Positions 27,146-35,928 of a DNA stretch of 64,000 bases are shown in pieces. Numbering within the stretch: the stretch's first letter is position 1; each line of letters opens with the position of its first letter. Made by a program: the position numbers and the translations under genes. Source of the DNA: Filimonas lacunae (lineage in GTDB: Bacteria; Bacteroidota; Bacteroidia; Chitinophagales; Chitinophagaceae); NCBI RefSeq assembly GCF_002355595.1, contig NZ_AP017422.1, forward strand, positions 5,894,823-5,958,822, read 5' to 3'. Under the pieces are notes generated by a model. It saw only the letters and a list, made by a program, of their open reading frames with translations. It ran no database searches and had not been told where the DNA came from.

Positions 27146-28624
27146 TTAATAAACCGCTACATTAGAAATAACGGGGCAAGCTTTTGCCGCCGTAATGCGT
27201 ACTCTTATTTTGCCAGTGCTAACAGGCGCTATTTTGCAAATGCGTTTATACCCTATGGTAGTGCCTTCTGCCACCTGCTGCCATTGACCATTGGCCCATA
27301 CGTCTACAGCAAACGATTTCACACGCTGCCCCAGCTGAATGTATTCCTGTACAAGAATGTATGCTACGGTTTTAACTGCGGGTAAGTTAATAGCTACATC
27401 TGCTGTAGTTACGCTATCGTCGGCCGCCCAATAGGTATTTTCTTTACCGTCTGTAACATTTGCAGCTGCGTAAGCCGCCGCATTCCCGCGTACATTGGAA
27501 GCTGTGGCCTTTGCATGCAATGCCAGGTTGTTTCCAAATGCTTTGTTCAGCAAACGCCGAAAGCCTTGCAACGCCTTCACATCATTCTCATGAAACAACC
27601 CTCTTTTATCCGGGGGGATATTCAATAATAAAGTACTGCCACGCCCTACTGTAGTAAGATATAACTCAAATAAGCGTTCCGGGTTTTTCACCAGCGAATC
27701 TTCGGTTGCATGATAAAACCATCCGTTACGGATAGATACGTCTACTTCCGAAGGCACCCATTGTTTGCCATCGGCCGATCCTGTATTCAGCAAATGCTCT
27801 ACACCTGCTTTACCAGCATATAAAGTATCTGTACTAATGGTATTCCAGTTAGTAAGCCCTGCGGTGCCATTTTCGTTACCGCACCAACGCAAATCGGGGC
27901 CGGCATCGCTAAAAAACAACACATTGGGTTGCATTCCTCTTACCAGTTTCAAAGTGCCTGGCCAATCGTAATAAGTAGAACGATCAATCTTCCGTACTTC
28001 ATTGGCACCACCATAATACCCTTTACCGCCATTCGCACCATCAAACCACATTTCAAACAAAGGCCCGTATTGCGTAAACAGTTCCTGTAATTGATTACGG
28101 TAATATTGTACATAAGAAGGCTGTCCGTAATCTGCCCGGTTTCTATCCCAGGGAGAGAGGTACACCCCAAATTGAATCCCGGCTTTCTTACAGGCATCTG
28201 CTGCTTCCCGCACCACATCGCCTTTGCCATTTTTCCAGGGGCTTTGTTTTACAGAATGCTCGGTATACTTACTGGGCCATAAGCAAAAACCATCATGATG
28301 TTTGCAGGTAAGTATCATGCCTTTAAAACCCGCTTTTTTCAATGTAGTAGCCCACTGCAGGGCATTCAACGCAGTGGGGTTAAATATAGCAGCGCTTTCA
28401 TCGCCATTTCCCCATTCCAACCCCGTATAGGTGTTGGTGGTAAAATGCACAAAGGCATTCATTTCCATTTTATGCCAGGCCAGCTGTTTGGCCGAGGGCA
28501 CCGGCAATAATGGGGCAGGTGCCGGCACACTTTTAGCATGGCCGGCTTGCTGCGCATCAACATACAAAGCAACCTGAATAAACAGTATAAAGGCAGGGGC
28601 CACCTTTTGCAACAACTTTCTCAT
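27146..28624 (-). CDS. GH29 alpha-L-fucosidase with C-terminal F5/8C (CBM32-like) domain
   Basis: A 492-residue secreted enzyme with signal peptide near residues 1-25. Catalytic domain: LTCKHHDGFCLWPS (about 105-118) and nucleophile Asp195 in EMWFDGANGG; SLVKNPERLFELYLTTVGRGSTLLLN is typical of GH29. The C-terminal region (about 366-492; NVTDGKENTYWAADD) is a discoidin/CBM32-like domain. This two-domain form, with the HFTTNTYTGLEWG opening, resembles subfamily B, which is specific for alpha-1,3/1,4-fucose in Lewis-type branched structures. The acid/base residue was not assigned. It is embedded in the operon between cutC and GH35. Confidence 0.9.
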   Translation of the reverse strand: MRKLLQKVAPAFILFIQVALYVDAQQAGHAKSVPAPAPLLPVPSAKQLAWHKMEMNAFVHFTTNTYTGLEWGNGDESAAIFNPTALNALQWATTLKKAGFKGMILTCKHHDGFCLWPSKYTEHSVKQSPWKNGKGDVVREAADACKKAGIQFGVYLSPWDRNRADYGQPSYVQYYRNQLQELFTQYGPLFEMWFDGANGGKGYYGGANEVRKIDRSTYYDWPGTLKLVRGMQPNVLFFSDAGPDLRWCGNENGTAGLTNWNTISTDTLYAGKAGVEHLLNTGSADGKQWVPSEVDVSIRNGWFYHATEDSLVKNPERLFELYLTTVGRGSTLLLNIPPDKRGLFHENDVKALQGFRRLLNKAFGNNLALHAKATASNVRGNAAAYAAANVTDGKENTYWAADDSVTTADVAINLPAVKTVAYILVQEYIQLGQRVKSFAVDVWANGQWQQVAEGTTIGYKRICKIAPVSTGKIRVRITAAKACPVISNVAVY

Positions 28625-28634
28625 GTATATCTTA

Positions 28635-29384
28635 TTATCCCAATGCCATTCGTAAGCTTCTTACTGCTTCTTCATGAACAGCCGGATTTACAAAATCGTT
28701 CTCTTTTATAAACGCCGGGTTTACATACTGCATTTCGCTTTTAGCGGTAGTACGTAAAGAAGCATGAAACTCCCTTGCCCCCGTTTTGTTTTTGATGTCC
28801 TCTATATTGAAAGCAGATACACCACTACCCGGCATAATGCTAATGCGATTACCAGCAGCTGCTACCAGTTGTTGAATCACGTCCAGCGCTTCCACCGCTT
28901 TTACCTGCTGGCCCGAAGTAAGTATTCGTGCGCAGCCGGTTTGAACAATCACATCCAATGCCTCAAAAGGATCGCGGCAGCGGTCAAAAGCACGATGAAA
29001 AGTTACCTGCATGGGGTATGCTTCCTGTACTGCCCTGGCGGTTCTTGCTGCATCTATCTGGCCGTCTCTGGTTAAAAATCCAATTACCACACCATCACAC
29101 TGTAGTTGCTTACAAATGCGGATATCCTGTAGCATTAATTCATACTCATCCTCAGTATACAGGAAATCACCGCTACGTGAACGTATAATGGGAAACAAGG
29201 TAGTGTGCAGTTTTTCCCGGCACTGTTGTATCAGCCCAAAGGAGGGAGTAAGCCCACCTTCTGATAAACCAGTACATAACTCTATTCTGTCGGCACCACC
29301 TTTTACTGCGCTTTGTGCAGTGATAAAATCAGTAACGGCTATTTCAATTGTATATTTCACCCGTTCAACACTGGCACTACTCAT
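28635..29384 (-). CDS. cutC: CutC-family TIM-barrel protein
   Basis: A 249-residue cytosolic protein of the CutC family. Landmarks are VKGGADRIELCTGLSEGGLTPSFG (early), RSRSGDFLYTEDE, HRAFDRCRDPFEAL and RILTSGQ. There is no signal peptide. The name comes from a copper phenotype in E. coli that was later attributed to a small RNA overlapping that gene, so the biochemical function is open. Here it overlaps GH20 by 8 bases and lies 10 bases before a fucosidase, deep inside a glycan operon, which argues for a role in sugar metabolism. No copper genes are nearby. Confidence 0.9.
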   Translation of the reverse strand: MSSASVERVKYTIEIAVTDFITAQSAVKGGADRIELCTGLSEGGLTPSFGLIQQCREKLHTTLFPIIRSRSGDFLYTEDEYELMLQDIRICKQLQCDGVVIGFLTRDGQIDAARTARAVQEAYPMQVTFHRAFDRCRDPFEALDVIVQTGCARILTSGQQVKAVEALDVIQQLVAAAGNRISIMPGSGVSAFNIEDIKNKTGAREFHASLRTTAKSEMQYVNPAFIKENDFVNPAVHEEAVRSLRMALG

Positions 29385-31014
29385 ATCCTTTATTATAATT
29401 TACTTTCCACAGATCATATCGTTTAAACTGATCACGTAAACGGGAAGAAAAATCTGCCCAGTTACGGTCTGACTTCTGGCTCCATAACACTTCACTCAAG
29501 GCGCTCATACGTGGAAACACCTGGTATTCTATCGTGCTGGGATAGTGAATGTATTCCGACCATACGTTTGCCTGCGCTCCTAACACATATTTTTCCTGAT
29601 CGGTGTTTTGCAACTGCAAAGGCACCGGTTCATAACCATATACTTTTTCTACTGTTAAACAGCAGGAAAAAGTAACGGAATCTTCTTTCTCTTTCGATAA
29701 TGCCTGAGAATAGTTGAAATAAGTATGACTTTCTGGACTCATAATAACTGCATGTTTTTCTTTCGCCGCATCAACACCACCTTTCTCCCCTCTCCAGCTC
29801 ATTACTACTGCATTAGGTGCTAAGCCCCCTTCCAGTATTTCGTCCCATCCAATAATCTGACGGCCTTTGCCGTTAATATACTTCTCTATACGCTGTATAA
29901 AATAGCTCTGTAACTCATGCTCTGTTTTTAATCCTAACTTCTTCATCAGATCCTGACAAAAAGCCGATTTCTTCCAGGCATCTTTCGGACACTCATCTCC
30001 ACCAATATGTATGTACTTGGAAGGAAATAAGGCTATCACCTCATCCAGTACATCCTGTAAAAAGTTAAACGTGTATTCACTTGGGCAAAACACATCTTCA
30101 AATACCCCCCAGGTTTCCTGTACTTTTTTCAAAGGTAACGCCTGGTTTAAAGAAGAGGCAGGAGGTAACATTTTAGTAGCAGAATCCGGAAAACAACTTA
30201 ACTGTGGGTAAGCCGCAATTGCCGCAGAAGAATGGCCTGGTAATTCTATTTCTGGTACAACAGTAATGTATCTTTTAGCAGCATAGGCCACTACTTCCTT
30301 AATTTCTTCCTGGGTATAAAAACCACCATAGCGGGTGTTGGTGTTGCCTGTACCAGGATAATGGTCTATAATGGTGCCATTTCTAAATCCACCCACCTGC
30401 GTCAGTTTCGGATACTTTTTAATCTCTATTCTCCATCCCTGGTCTTCTGTTAAATGCCAGTGGAAATAGTTCATTTTATGACGGGCCAGGTAATCAATAT
30501 ACTTCTTTACAAAAGAAGCGGGAAAGAAATGACGGCCTGCATCCAGGTGCATGCCACGGTAGGCAAAACGGGGATAGTCTGTAATATCCGTAAAGGCTAC
30601 CGTTAAAGCATTTCCTTTCTGTAAGGGCAATAACTGAATTAAAGATTGTACGCCATAAAACACACCTTCTGCATCCACTCCCTTTATCACAATACCTTTT
30701 TTATCAGCATGCAGGGTATAAGTACCCGGCACGGCATTTTTCTTAGGCTCTACGCTCAGCGTAATAGCACCTGCTTTGCTGGCAGAAGATTGTAGCCCTA
30801 CCTGGTACACTTCTTTCACATAATCAGTGAAGTAAGTGGCACTGGATTGTAACGATTTGTTTGCCACCGCTACTACCGACGCTGCTTTAATAGTATAAGT
30901 TCCTCCAATAGCAGGCATTTTTATGTCTACCGGCTTAGGTATAATATTCACCTGTGCCACCGAGGTGCAGGCAATCAACACAGCCGCCATCCCTATTGTA
31001 ATACGTTTGTTCAT
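29377..31014 (-). CDS. GH20 beta-N-acetylhexosaminidase
   Basis: A 545-residue enzyme. The signal MNKRITIGMAAVLIACTSVAQ could be lipobox-processed at Cys16 (VLIAC) or cut after VAQ. A GH20b-type N-terminal domain (about 22-140) precedes the barrel, which opens FAYRGMHLDAGRHFF. The Asp340-Glu341 pair in IHIGGDECPKDAW is the catalytic pair that uses the substrate acetamido group. It removes terminal beta-GlcNAc or GalNAc, here probably the antennary GlcNAc of N-glycans. It follows GH92 by 23 bases and overlaps cutC by 8. Confidence 0.95.
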   Translation of the reverse strand: MNKRITIGMAAVLIACTSVAQVNIIPKPVDIKMPAIGGTYTIKAASVVAVANKSLQSSATYFTDYVKEVYQVGLQSSASKAGAITLSVEPKKNAVPGTYTLHADKKGIVIKGVDAEGVFYGVQSLIQLLPLQKGNALTVAFTDITDYPRFAYRGMHLDAGRHFFPASFVKKYIDYLARHKMNYFHWHLTEDQGWRIEIKKYPKLTQVGGFRNGTIIDHYPGTGNTNTRYGGFYTQEEIKEVVAYAAKRYITVVPEIELPGHSSAAIAAYPQLSCFPDSATKMLPPASSLNQALPLKKVQETWGVFEDVFCPSEYTFNFLQDVLDEVIALFPSKYIHIGGDECPKDAWKKSAFCQDLMKKLGLKTEHELQSYFIQRIEKYINGKGRQIIGWDEILEGGLAPNAVVMSWRGEKGGVDAAKEKHAVIMSPESHTYFNYSQALSKEKEDSVTFSCCLTVEKVYGYEPVPLQLQNTDQEKYVLGAQANVWSEYIHYPSTIEYQVFPRMSALSEVLWSQKSDRNWADFSSRLRDQFKRYDLWKVNYNKGYE

Positions 31015-31037
31015 ATGTTTTATTCTACAGTTGATTA

Positions 31038-33293
31038 CTAGTTATTTTGTCCGGGTAAATCCAATGCCTTTACACCCCAGGTTGCAGAAGGAGTGCTTCC
31101 CATGGTAAATACCAGCTCTCCTCCACGTACAATATCCGTGTGCTTAATAAAAGAAGCAGTATAAGGCTTACCATTCAAAGTGGCCTTTTGAATATACCTG
31201 TTGGTATTGCTTACCCCTTTGGCTATTACGGTAAATTTCTTCTGCCGTGGCAGCTGAATACTTACTTTATCAAATAAAGGCGCTCCAATAGCATATTCTC
31301 CGCTGGCGGGGTTTACAGGATAAAAGCCCAGCGCACTCCATACAAACCAGGCGCTCATTTGCCCGCAATCTTCGTTACCGCATAATCCATCCGGTTTATT
31401 GGTATACAGGTTTTGCGTAATGTAGCGTACCCGGTCAGCTGTTTTTGCCGGCATGCCTGCATAGTTATACAGGTAAGCTATATGATGGCTCGGTTCGTTG
31501 CCATGCGCATATTGTCCTACCAGGCCACTGATATCAGGTGATGTATTTTCGCCTTTCAGTTCAGAGCTTACTGTAAACAGCGAATCCAGTTTGGTTACAA
31601 ATGGCGTAACACCTCCATAAGCCTGCATCAAGCCTTTTACATCCTGTGGTACAAACCAGCTATGCTGCCAGCTGTTCCCTTCTGTAAACATGGCTTTATG
31701 CTCATCGTGTTCTGAAAAATAAGGGTCAAAAGGCGTTACCCAGCTACCGTCTGCATTTTTAGCCCTGGCAAAACCGATAGTGCTGTCAAACAGACTTTTC
31801 CACGAAGCCGATCTTTTCATAAAAAGTGCGTAATCGTCTTCTTTGCCCAGCTTTTTAGCCACCTGCGCTATGCACCAGTCGTCGTAAGCATATTCCAGGG
31901 TAATAGTAACACTGCTGCCCATTTTATCCTGTGGCAGGTAACCATATTCGCGATACCAGTTAGCACCTCTTATATTTTGCATGGCACTTTTCTTCATTGC
32001 TTCCAAAGCCACTTCGGGCTGCACGCCTGCCATCCCTTTCAATACGGCATCAGCAACGATAGGAATGCAATGATACCCCGTCATACAATTGGTTTCATTA
32101 AAATGCAAATCCCATACAGGCAGTAATCCGTACTGATTGTAAAAATCCATGTAGGAATGAATGATATCAGGCACTCTTTCCGGCTGCAACAGGGTAAACA
32201 AAGGACTCTCTGCTCTAAAAACATCCCATAGCGAGCTTACGGTATATACCGGGTAATCGGCATGTGCCAGGTTACCTTTTACATTCTTATAGTTGCCATT
32301 GACATCACTGAATAAAACAGGCGCTTCAAAGGCATGATATAAAGCAGTATAAAATACTTCTTTCAGGCTGGCATTGGCAGTGGTAATGGCCACTTTGCTT
32401 AATGTTTTCTCCCAAAGTGCCACTGCCTGCTCTTTTACCTTATCAAAAGCCCAGCCTTTCTCTTTATTTAATGCATCCAGCGCACCAGCTTCGTTGGCAA
32501 AGCTTAACGATACCTGCATTTGAACCTGCTCACCCTCCTGTGTACTAAACAGCAAACAGGCAATGGAGCTATTGCTTTTCACTTCAACAGCCGGCACTAT
32601 ACGGTTGTTGGCGTATAAACGCATTTCACGCACCGGCTTGCTCAGCCGCACGGCAAAATATACGCGTTGATCTTTGGCCCAACCTGTTGAATAACGATAA
32701 CCGATAAACGTAGTAGAATCCAGTTGTTTAAAATGTGTTTCGGTAGCCTTATCCCAGTTAATGGCAAAGCCCAGGTTAAAACGGATCATGGCCTTTTCCG
32801 ATTTAGGAAAAGTATACCGGTGATAACCTGTTCTTTCCGAAGTGGTCAGTTCTGCTTTAATATGAAAGTCGTCCAGCATCACGCTGTAATACCCCGCACT
32901 GGCTTTTTCTGTTGCATGCGAAAAAGCACTGTGCATCTTTTCAAAATTGGGTTCCCGGTTTACAGAGGGCAATACAGATATATCGGCCAGATCACCTATA
33001 CCTGTTCCGCTAAGATGGGTATGGCTAAAACCAGCTATCACACTATCACTGTAGTGATAACCACTGCACCAGTCCCATCCGGCAGTACCATTATCCGGGC
33101 TTAACTGCACCATACCAAATGGAACAGTAGGCCCCGGATAGGTGTGCCCATGCGCACCTGTGCCTATAAAAGGATTGATATATCCTGATAACTTTTGTGT
33201 TTGCGCCTGCACACCTGTCCCTAACAAAAGCCCTCCTATTACAGTAGTTACTTTTGCGGTGACATGCAGTAATTTGTTCAGCTTATTTTTCAT
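31038..33293 (-). CDS. GH92 alpha-mannosidase
   Basis: A 751-residue secreted enzyme; the ATG at 33293 is preferred to an in-frame TTG two codons upstream. It shares 11 bases with the end of the GH2 gene. The GH92 N-terminal beta-domain opens YINPFIGTGAHGHTYPGPTVPFGMVQLSPDN, and the catalytic part includes WDVFRAESPLFTLLQP, GYLPQDKMGSSVTITLEYAYDDWCIA and GLCGNEDCGQMSAWFVWSALGFYPV, all family hallmarks. GH92 enzymes are calcium-dependent inverting exo-alpha-mannosidases, mostly alpha-1,2 or alpha-1,3, acting on N-glycans. It pairs with GH125 for complete alpha-mannose removal. Confidence 0.95.
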   Translation of the reverse strand: MKNKLNKLLHVTAKVTTVIGGLLLGTGVQAQTQKLSGYINPFIGTGAHGHTYPGPTVPFGMVQLSPDNGTAGWDWCSGYHYSDSVIAGFSHTHLSGTGIGDLADISVLPSVNREPNFEKMHSAFSHATEKASAGYYSVMLDDFHIKAELTTSERTGYHRYTFPKSEKAMIRFNLGFAINWDKATETHFKQLDSTTFIGYRYSTGWAKDQRVYFAVRLSKPVREMRLYANNRIVPAVEVKSNSSIACLLFSTQEGEQVQMQVSLSFANEAGALDALNKEKGWAFDKVKEQAVALWEKTLSKVAITTANASLKEVFYTALYHAFEAPVLFSDVNGNYKNVKGNLAHADYPVYTVSSLWDVFRAESPLFTLLQPERVPDIIHSYMDFYNQYGLLPVWDLHFNETNCMTGYHCIPIVADAVLKGMAGVQPEVALEAMKKSAMQNIRGANWYREYGYLPQDKMGSSVTITLEYAYDDWCIAQVAKKLGKEDDYALFMKRSASWKSLFDSTIGFARAKNADGSWVTPFDPYFSEHDEHKAMFTEGNSWQHSWFVPQDVKGLMQAYGGVTPFVTKLDSLFTVSSELKGENTSPDISGLVGQYAHGNEPSHHIAYLYNYAGMPAKTADRVRYITQNLYTNKPDGLCGNEDCGQMSAWFVWSALGFYPVNPASGEYAIGAPLFDKVSIQLPRQKKFTVIAKGVSNTNRYIQKATLNGKPYTASFIKHTDIVRGGELVFTMGSTPSATWGVKALDLPGQNN

Positions 33294-35928
33294 TGGCAAT
33301 AGTATTAAAGGTTTCTTTCGAGTTCCAACCGGTAACCATTACAGCCAGGTTGCTGATGGCACCTGTATAAGAGATCGTTATTGTTTTTTGCTGGCCTGGC
33401 AGTACCGATACATAGTTATCGCTGTAAAAAGCAGGTAATATGCGTTGCTTACTGCTGGCATCTAACAGCGATATCCTGTTAAAAAAAGCAACTGCGCCAT
33501 TGGCTGCATTTTGCAAAGTCACTTCTACTTCGCCTGCACGCACCCTACGGCACTGCGTGGTAAGCGAAGCAACCGGCAACTGTTGTAGCATGGTGTACTT
33601 GCCATCTGCGCCAGGCAACCAATACAAATTATCACTGATTACCTGTTGCTGCTTATCCAGCAATTGCAGACTTAAAAAAGCACCATCTTTTTTAGCAGCT
33701 TTGACTAATGCTTCCCCTACCCCAAAATATCTTCTTGCCCTGTTGGCTGGCGCTTCTGTAAACACCTGGGTAATAAAAGTTTCTTTGCCTGCTTTATCAT
33801 ATAGTTTGGCTACCATCATTACATCACGCTGTGCAGTAAATGTGTTATTGCACAACATCACCATGCTATCCATAGGGTTAAACATAATATGCAATGGCTC
33901 ACCTGCATTGCGCAGGCCAAACAAACAAGCATTCGGATCGAGATAGTAATCATACATCTGTCCGCGCATAGCGGTCCACGGGTTCTGTGTTTTCCAGATA
34001 ATTACACCGGAATACCACTCCCATTGATGCGAACTAAAACCTTCTATTAAACCACGATACTGGTTATAATTCACCAATTGTGCTTTCCGTGCAAAATCAG
34101 CCGCGTCCATTACCTTACCATAGGCTTCTACCGACGAATCATAACCAATATATTTATGATAATCCCATACAGAGTCTACTATTGCAGAACCGTCTGCTTT
34201 GTATACCGGCGCTTTTAAATTAGCAGCAGGAATAAAACGCTGTAACGATTCATAATCTCCCACGCCCACCGATCCCACTTCTGAATTGAACGGCCATGTT
34301 TGTGTACCCCAAAAGGTTTTAATATCCTGCAAACCATAGGGACCATCTCCATTTCCACCCAAACGGTTGTACGACATGCTATCTGAGTTGGAATAATCCA
34401 CAAACCAGCGTGTACCATCCAGCATAGGCATTAATGAATCTTTCAAAGCATGGTGAATATCTTCCGCTAAAGTAATTTCATTACCGCCGCACCAGATAGC
34501 TAATGAAGGATGGTTACGGATCATTTTAATCTGATCGGCTGCTGAAACAATAAACAAGGGATGATCATCCGGATATTTTCTGCGTGTCCATTGATCTTCT
34601 TTCTTCAATGGATCCACCCATTTACCATTGCAATCGCCTGAAGTCCAGAAATCCTGCATTACCAGCATGCCATATTTGTCGCAGGCATTGTAAAACTCAG
34701 GACGCTCAGTTAACGCACCACCCCATACCCTTATCAGGTTCAGGTTCATATCGCGATGGTAACGCACTTCTGCATCATAACGTTCCGGTGAAAAACGCAG
34801 CATCGCGTCTGATATAATCCAGTTCCCCCCTTTAATAAACACCTTCTGACCATTCACTGCAATTTCCTTGCTGCCAGTAGTGGTGTTCCAGCTGGTTTGT
34901 ATTTCCCGTATACCAAACGATACGCTATCTGCATCCGACACTCCTTTGCCGTTTACCACAAACTGCAGGGGCAGGGTATACAATGGCTGAGAGCCGTAAT
35001 TGTTAGGCCACCACAAGCGTGGGTTATCCAATACCAACCGGGGAAGCTGCACCTGCTTAGTAGCTCCGGGTGCTAAAATTACCTGCTCACTTATTTTATG
35101 CCCGTCTAACACGTACTGTAATGTGCCTGTTAGCGTAGCAGCAGTGGTATTTTGTAGTTCTGCCGATACTTTAATAATAGCGGGCTGCTGCACTCCGGTG
35201 GGTATACGTACACCTGGCACCTCCGTTATTATATGCGGATGCCTTACTACCACACCACCGGTTTTCTTTATAAACACTTTGTCCCATATTCCTGTGTTCC
35301 TGTCACGGATAGGCTGTATCCAGTCCCATCCCGCTACATACTGATGCGATACATTTTTAGCAATCGTGCCATCACCACCCTGACCGCCATTGGCATTGCC
35401 GGTTTCATCGGGTGGGTATACAATTACTGCCAGCCTGTTATGGCCATTCTTCTGCATCCACTGTGTAATGTTATACTCCTGGCGCAAAAACATGCCTTTA
35501 TGGGTAACGCGATTTAGCTTATGACTATTATAATACACATCACAGCCGTAGTTAACCCCTCTTAGTTGCAACCACACCTGCTGTCCGGCAGCAGGGTAAG
35601 CTTCCTCTACATCTTTTACAAACCAATAAGTATAATAGTCGCGACCAGTGTTATGAATATCAGGAATCAGCTGATTATTCATGCCATAAAACGGATCCGG
35701 CACCTGCTTATGCAATAACTGCGTAGTAAGCACCGTACCGGGCACCACAGCTGTTTGCCAGCTATTGAGGGCGTAAGCAGTACCGGAAATAACCGCACCG
35801 CTTTCTTTCACGGAAGATACAGGTGCACACTTCCAGCCATCCGATAATTCGTATAGCTGTTGTGCCGTTAGTGGCCTGCTGCACAAAACAAGCAAACCAC
35901 CTAATACAATCAATAGTTTACTTTTCAT
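33283..35928 (-). CDS. GH2 beta-mannosidase-like enzyme
   Basis: An 881-residue secreted enzyme with signal ending RPLTAQQ. GH2 layout: N-terminal sugar-binding sandwich (DYYTYWFVKDV, then VNYGCDVYYNSHKL), Ig-like domain, TIM barrel. Acid/base Glu484 lies in IWCGGNEITL, and the probable nucleophile Glu550 in WPFNSEVGSVG. Its length and GIREIQTSW, NGQKVFIKGGNWI motifs resemble GH2 proteins annotated as beta-mannosidase, mannosylglycoprotein endo-beta-mannosidase or exo-beta-glucosaminidase. In this operon, cleavage of the single Man-beta-1,4-GlcNAc core bond of N-glycans is most likely. It overlaps nagB by 11 bases and GH92 by 11. Confidence 0.82.
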   Translation of the reverse strand: MKSKLLIVLGGLLVLCSRPLTAQQLYELSDGWKCAPVSSVKESGAVISGTAYALNSWQTAVVPGTVLTTQLLHKQVPDPFYGMNNQLIPDIHNTGRDYYTYWFVKDVEEAYPAAGQQVWLQLRGVNYGCDVYYNSHKLNRVTHKGMFLRQEYNITQWMQKNGHNRLAVIVYPPDETGNANGGQGGDGTIAKNVSHQYVAGWDWIQPIRDRNTGIWDKVFIKKTGGVVVRHPHIITEVPGVRIPTGVQQPAIIKVSAELQNTTAATLTGTLQYVLDGHKISEQVILAPGATKQVQLPRLVLDNPRLWWPNNYGSQPLYTLPLQFVVNGKGVSDADSVSFGIREIQTSWNTTTGSKEIAVNGQKVFIKGGNWIISDAMLRFSPERYDAEVRYHRDMNLNLIRVWGGALTERPEFYNACDKYGMLVMQDFWTSGDCNGKWVDPLKKEDQWTRRKYPDDHPLFIVSAADQIKMIRNHPSLAIWCGGNEITLAEDIHHALKDSLMPMLDGTRWFVDYSNSDSMSYNRLGGNGDGPYGLQDIKTFWGTQTWPFNSEVGSVGVGDYESLQRFIPAANLKAPVYKADGSAIVDSVWDYHKYIGYDSSVEAYGKVMDAADFARKAQLVNYNQYRGLIEGFSSHQWEWYSGVIIWKTQNPWTAMRGQMYDYYLDPNACLFGLRNAGEPLHIMFNPMDSMVMLCNNTFTAQRDVMMVAKLYDKAGKETFITQVFTEAPANRARRYFGVGEALVKAAKKDGAFLSLQLLDKQQQVISDNLYWLPGADGKYTMLQQLPVASLTTQCRRVRAGEVEVTLQNAANGAVAFFNRISLLDASSKQRILPAFYSDNYVSVLPGQQKTITISYTGAISNLAVMVTGWNSKETFNTIANEK

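Noticed and set aside
28635-29384. Copper homeostasis as the role of CutC here
   Set aside because: No copper pump, chaperone or regulator is nearby, and the gene is translationally coupled to glycan enzymes.
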